Origin: Candidatus Treponema excrementipullorum | GTDB lineage: Bacteria > Spirochaetota > Spirochaetia > Treponematales > Treponemataceae | DNA: 5,169 nt | Reading direction: 5' to 3' | NCBI GenBank assembly: GCA_018883625.1 | Contig: JAHLFV010000116.1 | Coordinates: forward strand, 1-5,169 | Shown: piece after piece, positions 1 to 5,169 of the stretch | How the letters are laid out: every line of letters starts with the position of its first letter | Numbering within the stretch: the stretch's first letter is position 1 | Program-made: the position numbers and the translations under genes | The notes under the pieces: generated by a model | The model's database searches: none | Told to the model about the DNA's origin: nothing | Seen by the model: the letters and a program-made list of their open reading frames with translations, nothing else

Positions 1-839
1 TAGCCCAACTGTTCCAAATATCTTTCTGCTATCTCACTGAAAGTTACAAGATTCAATTCATAGTCAAGCTTAGGGAAAAATACATCCCTGTTTTCACCCA
101 ACAGGCAAGACATCAGGCACAACTCCCCGGACTCTTTAGGAGTTACAAAGTAACGTCGTACATCATTTGGAGCAGAAAGGGGTTGATTTTTTTCAATCCG
201 CCGATTAAATCCGTACAACAAACTACCGTCAGAGAAAGCGACATTGGCAAATCGGGCTGTGGAAACAGGCATTTCCAAAGAACGACGCATTAAAAACATT
301 TCCATTATCCGCTTGCTGGCTCCCATCATATTCACAGGATTGGCAGCCTTATCTGTTGATACACAAAAATATTTTGTTGCCCTCATATCCCGAGCTTGAC
401 ACATGGTTTTATCGGTGTTGAAAATGTTTACGTCCACCATTCTCATCAGGGTATAGGGATCTTTTTCACTTCTGACATGCTTTAATGCAGACAGATTCAA
501 AATATAATCATATCCTTTCCCCTGCTTTACAAATGAATCAAAGATATCGCTTCCACAGTCTATGGCAAAAGTGGCAAACTCCCCGTCACAATATCCCATA
601 GAGGAACGGATATCCCGTACCAGCTCCACCATATTGTTTTCACTGATATCTACAACATGAAGAAGTCGGGGATTTCTGTGGAATATTTCTTTTGCTACGG
701 CAGAACCGATGGAACCGGCTCCTCCGATAACAAGAAACTTAGATGACGATATGATGGAAGAAAGTACTTCTTCATGAGCAGAAATGTCTTCGCCAAGCAA
801 GGGGGCTGTTCGCCCGATAAGAGGTAGTATTGAGTCCAT
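1..839 (-). CDS. UDP-N-acetylglucosamine 4,6-dehydratase, WbpM/CapD/PglF family (3' end missing)
   Basis: This is an NAD(P)-dependent extended short-chain dehydrogenase/reductase that should turn UDP-GlcNAc into UDP-2-acetamido-2,6-dideoxy-4-keto-hexose, in the cytoplasm. The start is the ATG at 837-839, with a Shine-Dalgarno AAGGA nine bases upstream. The frame stays open for 279 residues to the left edge, and the last partial codon begins TA. Residues 39-45 (GGAGSIG) are the dinucleotide-binding glycine loop; STDK at 161-164 supplies the Asp-Lys pair; MMGASKR at 171-177 is the site where most relatives have Tyr-x-x-x-Lys, here Met172 and Lys176 as in WbpM. There are no N-terminal membrane helices, so this is the short soluble form, unlike full WbpM or PglF. 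As I recall the family, it is about 390-400 residues, so roughly 110 are missing. Family assignment is firm; the stereochemistry of the product (5-epimerising or not) cannot be read from the sequence. Confidence 0.9.
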   Translation of the reverse strand, partial: MDSILPLIGRTAPLLGEDISAHEEVLSSIISSSKFLVIGGAGSIGSAVAKEIFHRNPRLLHVVDISENNMVELVRDIRSSMGYCDGEFATFAIDCGSDIFDSFVKQGKGYDYILNLSALKHVRSEKDPYTLMRMVDVNIFNTDKTMCQARDMRATKYFCVSTDKAANPVNMMGASKRIMEMFLMRRSLEMPVSTARFANVAFSDGSLLYGFNRRIEKNQPLSAPNDVRRYFVTPKESGELCLMSCLLGENRDVFFPKLDYELNLVTFSEIAERYLEQLG

Positions 840-848
840 AACGATATG

Positions 849-853
849 TCCTT
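849..853 (-). promoter_or_regulatory. Ribosome binding site of the 4,6-dehydratase gene
   Basis: On the minus strand AAGGA lies nine bases before the ATG at 837-839, which supports that start. It sits in the 69-base gap (840-908) after the phosphoglycosyl transferase, the longest gap in the window. The gap is AT-rich with a run of seven T on the minus strand (894-900), and I see no convincing promoter or terminator in it. Confidence 0.6.
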
Positions 854-908
854 AGATATAGGGTTTGAAGTTTTAGATTACCGAAATGCAATCAAAAAAA
901 TTTTAGAA

Positions 909-1577
909 TTAAATATACTGTTCCAATTCAGACGGAACAGGAGGTAAATCTTTAAATGCTGTACGCCACTTTTTTGAATCAGGATGTAACACTGCATCAA
1001 CAGTCATAAAAATAAGTTTGAAATAGTTTTTTAAATTTCTGTTTTTGGAAAACCACACTTCTAACTCTCCTTTATAAGGAGCTATAACAGTATCATGGAA
1101 TAAATTTCTATCAACAGAAATACGGCTTAACATATCCTCTTCATCTCTAAAAACCAACGAACCAATTCCTGACAGTCCCGGAGGTATCTTATCAATAGCC
1201 TGTTTTACTTCTATTGAATATAAGTCGTAGTGCTGTTTCGCCTGAGGTCTTGGACCGATAAAACTCATCTGACCAATAAAAATGTTGACTAACTGAGGTA
1301 ACTCATTTATTTTAGTTTTCCTCAAGAACTTACCCATAGGTAAAATTCTGGGATCATTTTTTTGTGTCAAAACACCTCCAGGCATATTGGGACTATCTTT
1401 TAGCATGGTAGCAAACTTCAAAATGTAAAAAGGTTTTCCTCCTTTCCCTATTCTTTCTTGTTGATAAAAAATATAATGCTCCCCTGTCAGTTTAAGAGCA
1501 ATCATGATTGGAATCATAAAAGGAAGCAAAATAATTATTGCCACTCCAGAAAAAAGAATATCAAAAAAACGAATCAT
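909..1577 (-). CDS. PglC-like monotopic phosphoglycosyl transferase (initiating sugar transferase)
   Basis: It should transfer a sugar phosphate from a UDP-sugar to undecaprenyl phosphate, the first committed step of repeat-unit assembly, at the cytoplasmic face of the membrane. The 222 residues match the small bacterial sugar transferase family, which lacks the extra membrane domain of WcaJ/WbaP. Residues about 3-30 are one hydrophobic segment with Pro19 and Pro23, fitting the kinked re-entrant helix known in PglC. Further motifs are QERIG at 40-44, KFATM at 54-58 (usually FRTM or FRSM), NELPQL at 91-96 and GPRP at 108-111. The usual catalytic Asp-Glu pair is Asn91-Glu92 here. The C-terminal part (about 140-222) is longer than in Campylobacter PglC. 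The ATG start overlaps the upstream aminotransferase stop by ATGA, and a strong AAAGGGGG precedes it. Beside the aminotransferase and dehydratase genes, its likely substrate is the UDP-amino sugar they make; this is inferred from context. Confidence 0.92.
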   Translation of the reverse strand: MIRFFDILFSGVAIIILLPFMIPIMIALKLTGEHYIFYQQERIGKGGKPFYILKFATMLKDSPNMPGGVLTQKNDPRILPMGKFLRKTKINELPQLVNIFIGQMSFIGPRPQAKQHYDLYSIEVKQAIDKIPPGLSGIGSLVFRDEEDMLSRISVDRNLFHDTVIAPYKGELEVWFSKNRNLKNYFKLIFMTVDAVLHPDSKKWRTAFKDLPPVPSELEQYI

Positions 1578-2701
1578 GATACCCCCTTTATCAATGCGTC
1601 ACACACTAAATCAACTTCTTCTATTGTCATTGTTGGATACAACGGGAGTGTTAACTCATGCTTTGATACATACTGAGCTATAGGAGTTGGATTCACTGTA
1701 TCCTTATACGCGGAAAATTCCTGAATTTCGGGATAATGAATACTGGTTTGTATACCGTCTTCTTTCATGCTTTCTATTACATGTAACCTATCTATAGAAT
1801 CATCTAACAAAATAGGCATTATATGATAATTAGGATTACCCCGAGAAAATCTTCTAAAAGGAATATTTATTTTTAACTGTCCGTCAAGTCGTTCATAGTA
1901 ATGGAGTACCAACTTTTGTCTTGCCTTATTTGCTACCTCCAACTTTTCTAGCTGAACAAGCCCTAAAGCAGCTCGCATTTCATCTATACGGTAATTCAAT
2001 CCTGGGATTTCCACATCGTAAGAAATAGCTCTACCTTTAAATCTATCAAAAGAGGGAACACTCATTCCATGAGACCGAAGACCTAGCAATTTTTTATACA
2101 GAACTTCATCTGACGTAACTACTGCTCCGCCTTCACCTACTGATAAATTTTTATTGGTAAAGAAACTGAAAGCAGCAACATCACCAAAGGTTCCCAAAGG
2201 ACGCCCTTTGTAATCTGCCCCCGGAGTATGAGCACAATCTTCTATCAGATACAAATTGTGCCTTTTACAGATATCACAAATAGCATCCATATCACAGGCA
2301 AATCCCGCATAATGAACAACTAAAACAGCCTTTGTTTTATCGGTTATTTTCTTTTCTATATCTGCCGGAGCCATAGACCAGTCATCTCTAGAGGTAATAT
2401 CCGACAACACATTTGTAGCTCCCACCATAGTCACCACATTTTGATCAGCAATAAATGTTAATCCGGGAGTTATTACTTCATCACCTGCTTTGATATCTAA
2501 AGCCAATAAAGCCAAATGTAAAGCTGCTGTTCCGTTAGAAACTGCCAAACATTTAGAATCATGGCCTAAAAGGGAAGAAAAACCAGCTTCGAAATCTCGG
2601 GTTTTTTGTCCCATAGTTATCCATGCAGATTCCAAAACTTCGGTGACTGCTTCAATTTCTTTATTATCATAGTTTAATTTGAAAAGTTGTACTTTCCACA
2701 T
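1574..2701 (-). CDS. DegT/DnrJ/EryC1-type PLP-dependent sugar aminotransferase
   Basis: This cytoplasmic enzyme should transfer an amino group, probably from glutamate, to C4 of the 4-keto-6-deoxy UDP-sugar made by the dehydratase, giving a UDP-4-amino-4,6-dideoxy-N-acetylhexosamine as PglE, WcfR or ArnB-like enzymes do. At 375 residues it has the normal family length. Visible landmarks are SNGTAAL at 55-61 (phosphate binding), HYAG at 130-133, EDCAH at 154-158 with Asp155 contacting the PLP ring nitrogen, and FFTNKNLSVGEGG at 180-192 with Lys184 as the Schiff-base lysine. NYRIDEMRAALGL at 236-248 is the conserved segment near the dimer interface. Nothing is missing, so it should be active. 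It starts at an ATG with AGGAG seven bases upstream, 31 bases after the glycosyltransferase stop, and its stop overlaps the next start. Whether the new amine is axial or equatorial cannot be told by eye. Confidence 0.93.
   Translation of the reverse strand: MWKVQLFKLNYDNKEIEAVTEVLESAWITMGQKTRDFEAGFSSLLGHDSKCLAVSNGTAALHLALLALDIKAGDEVITPGLTFIADQNVVTMVGATNVLSDITSRDDWSMAPADIEKKITDKTKAVLVVHYAGFACDMDAICDICKRHNLYLIEDCAHTPGADYKGRPLGTFGDVAAFSFFTNKNLSVGEGGAVVTSDEVLYKKLLGLRSHGMSVPSFDRFKGRAISYDVEIPGLNYRIDEMRAALGLVQLEKLEVANKARQKLVLHYYERLDGQLKINIPFRRFSRGNPNYHIMPILLDDSIDRLHVIESMKEDGIQTSIHYPEIQEFSAYKDTVNPTPIAQYVSKHELTLPLYPTMTIEEVDLVCDALIKGVS
1582..1589 (-). promoter_or_regulatory. Ribosome binding site of the phosphoglycosyl transferase gene
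   Basis: The minus strand reads AAAGGGGG ending four bases before the ATG at 1575-1577. It lies inside the last codons of the aminotransferase gene. Together with the ATGA overlap this supports the start and suggests translational coupling. Confidence 0.65.
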
Positions 2702-2708
2702 AATAAAT

Positions 2709-2713
2709 CTCCT
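2709..2713 (-). promoter_or_regulatory. Ribosome binding site of the aminotransferase gene
   Basis: The minus strand carries a consensus AGGAG seven bases before the ATG at 2699-2701, within the 31-base gap after the glycosyltransferase. It fixes the aminotransferase start. Confidence 0.7.
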
Positions 2714-2732
2714 AATACTCTTTAAATCAGTT

Positions 2733-3953
2733 TTATAGTGATATAATATCTATAAATTGCTTAGCTAGGACTCCATAAGTGTGATGCTCCAATACATAGC
2801 TTCTGCCCCGTTCGCCCATTATTCGTCTTGCTTCCGATGGAGTTTTATACAAAGTAATCAAACTGTTTTTTATAGCTGTTACAGAGGTATCACAGGAAAT
2901 GCCACACTCAGCATCTTTGGGAATGTCATTTCCGGCTTGAACAGATTGAATAACCGGTTTTTGAGCATACATATAATCGAAAATTTTATTGGGAGAAATA
3001 CCATATTGGAACAAATCCGTATCACTGTGTATAATGACAATTAAAACATCACAGATATTTAAAAATGATTGTACCTGTTTTTTAGGAATTGCTTCAAATA
3101 ATTTAATATTTGTAAGTCTTTTTTCGGATATCAAATTTTGTAATCTTTCTTTTTCAGGTCCGGTACCTACTAGGGCAAAAAATATTCCTGGATAGGAATC
3201 TTTTATCTCTTCTGCAACAGAAACTAAGTTATGAAGAGCATTAGCAACTCCAAATGTACCACAATAACCCACAATAAATTTATCCTGCGGTAACTGAACT
3301 TCCAGTTCCCTATTCAATGGCTCTGCATTTTCAACTTCTGGAAGAAATATACCATTAGGAACATGAAAAAATTTTCCGTCCGGTAAACCGTGTTCTTTCA
3401 TGTGAGTCTCCGCACATGGTAGAATAGAAATCACTTTATCCACATGTTTATAGGCAAAATTCTCAGCTCTCTGCATAGTAAAAATAAAGGGATGATATTT
3501 TGAATATCCACCCAATTTTTGAGGGGACAGAGGCCACAAATCATGAACTTCATAAATATATTGAGCACCAGTATTCTTTGCTAATTTATAACAGGGGTAA
3601 TTATCTAGAGGATAAGTTGAGGAAGCGATTACAACATCAGGTTTTCTATCTTTCAAAATGGGAAAAATTTTACGTATTCCCCATAAAAAATCAAACATAC
3701 TGAATACACGTTGTATTTCATTTCCTTCATAAGTTCTTGTTTTGAGCCAAATATACTCTATGCCGTCAATAATCTCGATTTTATATTTTGTGTTTTCCAT
3801 ATCAATATTTTTTTTTCTGATATGGGAATAGGAACCGGCAACAATGGTAAGTTTATGACCATATTTTATCCATTCCTGTCCTAGATAATAGGGTCTGAAT
3901 TCCATACCATGATAGGGAGAGCCAGCATAGTGATTTATCAATAAAATATTCAT
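2733..3953 (-). CDS. WbuB-like family-4 glycosyltransferase
   Basis: A cytoplasmic GT-B fold enzyme that likely adds a sugar to the lipid-linked repeat unit. The chosen start (ATG at 3951-3953) gives 406 residues and begins MNILLINHYAGSP, the usual opening of this group; a TTG at 3996-3998 would add 15 unconserved residues running through an inverted repeat, so I reject it. Landmarks are GMEFRPYYL at 16-24, EVHDLWP at 135-141, HVPNGI at 197-202, GYCGTFG at 229-235 opening the C-terminal nucleotide-binding domain, VGTGPEKERL at 262-271, and ISPNKIFDYM at 319-328. The last replaces the classical EX7E element: Asp326 lies where the second Glu normally is and the first Glu is absent, as I recall for WbuB-type members. 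No strong Shine-Dalgarno precedes the ATG; only A-rich bases and a weak GGA are present. WbuB in E. coli O26 acts on an N-acetylfucosamine donor, but donor, acceptor and linkage here are unknown. Confidence 0.88.
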   Translation of the reverse strand: MNILLINHYAGSPYHGMEFRPYYLGQEWIKYGHKLTIVAGSYSHIRKKNIDMENTKYKIEIIDGIEYIWLKTRTYEGNEIQRVFSMFDFLWGIRKIFPILKDRKPDVVIASSTYPLDNYPCYKLAKNTGAQYIYEVHDLWPLSPQKLGGYSKYHPFIFTMQRAENFAYKHVDKVISILPCAETHMKEHGLPDGKFFHVPNGIFLPEVENAEPLNRELEVQLPQDKFIVGYCGTFGVANALHNLVSVAEEIKDSYPGIFFALVGTGPEKERLQNLISEKRLTNIKLFEAIPKKQVQSFLNICDVLIVIIHSDTDLFQYGISPNKIFDYMYAQKPVIQSVQAGNDIPKDAECGISCDTSVTAIKNSLITLYKTPSEARRIMGERGRSYVLEHHTYGVLAKQFIDIISL

Positions 3954-3958
3954 TTTTA

Positions 3959-3973
3959 TATCCAATATGGATA
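3959..3973 (-). repeat. Short inverted repeat just before the glycosyltransferase start
   Basis: TATCCA (3959-3964) and TGGATA (3968-3973) are perfect 6-base arms around a 3-base centre. On the transcript the hairpin would end five bases before the AUG and would pair the only weak GGA ribosome-binding element. Its outer three bases (3971-3973) are shared with the larger hairpin, so the two full stems cannot form together. The feature is seen directly; any effect on translation is inference. Confidence 0.45.
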
Positions 3974-3992
3974 CCCCAATAAGTTGGGGTAT
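3971..3992 (-). repeat. Perfect 9-bp hairpin between dehydrogenase and glycosyltransferase genes
   Basis: ATACCCCAA (3971-3979) and TTGGGGTAT (3984-3992) are exact inverted arms around a 4-base loop, with four G:C pairs in the stem. It begins ten bases after the dehydrogenase stop and ends 17 bases before the glycosyltransferase ATG. No run of U follows it in the transcript, so it does not look like a standard intrinsic terminator. It could partly terminate transcription, stabilise or help process the mRNA, or mark an old gene junction. Confidence 0.65.
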
Positions 3993-4002
3993 TTCCAAAA
4001 TC

Positions 4003-5169
4003 TTACAGCTTAAACACCTTGTCAGACTCTATAGCCACATCTTTGACTACATTCCGAGTATCTACAACCAGCTGTGCTATCTCAACTATGTGTTTTGCAT
4101 CAAAGCAGGTATGATTTGTAGTAAATACAATACAATCAGCCTGTTTTAAAACCTCATCTGTTAATTCGACACCTTTGTAATGAGTTCCGTGTTCATCGGT
4201 TACTTCAGGGATATAGGGATCATGATAGATTACCTTTGCCCCTTTTTTGGCTACCTGTTCCATTACCAACAAAGCGGGACTTTCCCGGGCATCATCAATA
4301 TCCGGCTTATACGCAACTCCAAGAAATAAAATAGTAGAACCATTCATCGCTTTCTTTTGTCTGTTTAAAGCGAACGCAATTTTATTCATCATACGGTATG
4401 GCATTAAATCATTGACTGCCCCGGCTGTATGTATCATCGATAAATCAAAATTATAATTTTTGGCTATGTGTTCCAAATAAAAGGGGTCAAGAGGAATACA
4501 GTGGCCTCCGATTCCGGGACCGGGATAAAAAGCTTGGAAACCGTAAGGCTTTGTTTTTGCAGCCTCTATAACTTCCCAAATATTTATATCCATTTTACCG
4601 GCCAATAAAGCCAATTCGTTTATCAATGAAATATTGATAAGTCGATAGGTATTTTCAAGGATTTTTACCATTTCTGCCGCTCGGGGACTTGAAACCATGT
4701 GTAAATGCTGTATAGCAAGACTGTACAATGCATAAGCAATCTTTTGAGCTTCTTCTCCTAAAGCACCCACTACTTTTGGGGTATTGTCTGTTTTATAGTC
4801 CTTGTTACCCGGATCTACCCGTTCAGGACTGAAACAAAGCCAAAAATCTTTGCCTTCTTTCAATCCGGAATCCTTTTCAATGATGGGTTTCATAAAATCT
4901 TCTGTAGTTGTAGGATAAGTCGTACTTTCCAAGCTGATAAACGTACCGGCTTTCATGTGCTGCCCGATATCATGGCAAGAACTTTCTATAAAGGACATAT
5001 CCGGCTTTTTAAACTTATCTAGTGGAGTGGGAACGCAGATAATAACGGCGTCACATTCTTTGATACGGGTAAAATCTGTAGTGGCAGAAAGCTTTTTTGT
5101 TTCCCTTACCACTCGCACTAAATCATCATCTTTTACGTCTCCGATATAATGTTGTGCATTGTTTACGGC
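4003..5169 (-). CDS. UDP-N-acetylhexosamine 6-dehydrogenase, WbpA-like (5' end missing)
   Basis: This NAD-dependent enzyme of the UDP-glucose/GDP-mannose dehydrogenase superfamily oxidises C6 of a UDP-sugar twice to the uronic acid. The visible 388 residues run from the right edge, opening AVNNAQHYIGDVKDDD, to a TAA at 4003-4005. A GTG at 5116-5118 could be mistaken for a start, but conserved family sequence continues upstream of it; the Rossmann glycine loop, perhaps 45-50 residues, lies outside the window. Numbered from the edge, CVPTPL is at 45-50, FSPERVDPG at 113-121, and YPGPGIGGHCIPLDPFYL at 215-232 with catalytic Cys224. GVAYKPDIDDARESPA at 284-299 belongs to the C-terminal UDP-binding domain. 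The GPGxGGHCIP form is typical of WbpA, TviB and WecC, whereas UDP-glucose dehydrogenases have a GGSCFPKD form, so an N-acetylhexosamine substrate is likelier than UDP-glucose; UDP-GlcNAc is my first guess. It is the most upstream gene seen in the putative operon. Confidence 0.92.
   Translation of the reverse strand, partial: AVNNAQHYIGDVKDDDLVRVVRETKKLSATTDFTRIKECDAVIICVPTPLDKFKKPDMSFIESSCHDIGQHMKAGTFISLESTTYPTTTEDFMKPIIEKDSGLKEGKDFWLCFSPERVDPGNKDYKTDNTPKVVGALGEEAQKIAYALYSLAIQHLHMVSSPRAAEMVKILENTYRLINISLINELALLAGKMDINIWEVIEAAKTKPYGFQAFYPGPGIGGHCIPLDPFYLEHIAKNYNFDLSMIHTAGAVNDLMPYRMMNKIAFALNRQKKAMNGSTILFLGVAYKPDIDDARESPALLVMEQVAKKGAKVIYHDPYIPEVTDEHGTHYKGVELTDEVLKQADCIVFTTNHTCFDAKHIVEIAQLVVDTRNVVKDVAIESDKVFKL

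Noticed and set aside
894..904. Run of seven T on the minus strand just after the phosphoglycosyl transferase stop, as an intrinsic terminator
   Set aside because: Only a 4-base all-A:T stem can be drawn before it; no G:C-rich hairpin precedes the T run.
851..907. Three TCTAA direct repeats (two as TCTAAAA) spaced about 21 and 30 bases apart on the minus strand, as possible operator sites
   Set aside because: Such short AT-rich words are expected by chance in this gap, and no promoter lies beside them.
1458..1676. Plus-strand reading frame of 72 codons
   Set aside because: It lies opposite the aminotransferase/phosphoglycosyl transferase junction, has no family features, and is best explained as chance.
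2490..3195. Plus-strand reading frames at 2490-2672, 2781-3044 and 2989-3195
   Set aside because: All are antisense to well-supported aminotransferase and glycosyltransferase genes, and the last two overlap each other; none shows recognisable protein features.
3971..3992. The 9-bp hairpin as a standard intrinsic terminator
   Set aside because: The transcript continues with a mixed A/U/C/G stretch and no U tract, and the next gene starts 17 bases later on the same strand.
3500..4149. Plus-strand reading frames at 3500-3703 and 3967-4149
   Set aside because: They are antisense to conserved genes, and the second begins inside the inverted repeats; no domain or plausible product is visible.
5116..5118. 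GTG as the start of the dehydrogenase
   Set aside because: The frame continues upstream with family-like sequence (HYIGDVKDDD) to the window edge, and a start here would remove the NAD-binding loop.
4247..5149. Plus-strand reading frames at 4247-4456 and 4955-5149
   Set aside because: Both are antisense to the conserved dehydrogenase domains and have low-complexity, unrecognisable translations.

Overview
This window looks like part of a surface-polysaccharide (capsule or O-antigen type) biosynthesis locus. All five genes lie on the minus strand, so transcription runs from right to left: nucleotide-sugar 6-dehydrogenase (5' end beyond the right edge), WbuB-like family-4 glycosyltransferase, DegT/DnrJ/EryC1-type sugar aminotransferase, small PglC-like phosphoglycosyl transferase, and UDP-GlcNAc 4,6-dehydratase (3' end beyond the left edge). 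Every gap is under 70 bases and one junction is a 4-base ATGA overlap, so they probably form one operon. I found no convincing promoter inside the window; the likely start of transcription is beyond the right edge.

The left three genes form a recognisable set. The dehydratase and aminotransferase should convert UDP-GlcNAc, through a 4-keto-6-deoxy intermediate, to a UDP-2-acetamido-4-amino-2,4,6-trideoxyhexose. The phosphoglycosyl transferase would load the first sugar phosphate onto undecaprenyl phosphate at the inner face of the membrane. The dehydrogenase should make a UDP-hexosaminuronic acid, probably from UDP-GlcNAc, and the glycosyltransferase adds a later sugar. No PglD/NeuD-type acetyltransferase is visible, so whether the 4-amino group stays free (as in zwitterionic capsules such as Bacteroides fragilis PSA) or is acylated cannot be settled here.

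The organism is probably an AT-rich anaerobe. The dehydratase and phosphoglycosyl transferase resemble forms common in Bacteroidales, but three genes have good Shine-Dalgarno sites, which is unusual for Bacteroidota, so Bacillota remains possible. Sampled 60-base lines suggest that the glycosyltransferase and phosphoglycosyl transferase genes (about 22-33% GC) are more AT-rich than the dehydratase and dehydrogenase (about 30-52%), a mosaic common in polysaccharide loci.

The main points for a second look are an Asn in place of the catalytic Asp of the phosphoglycosyl transferase, two overlapping inverted repeats just before the glycosyltransferase start codon, and the possible free-amine plus uronate chemistry. 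I see no mobile element, CRISPR array, tRNA or rRNA, and no clear sign of a wholly new system.
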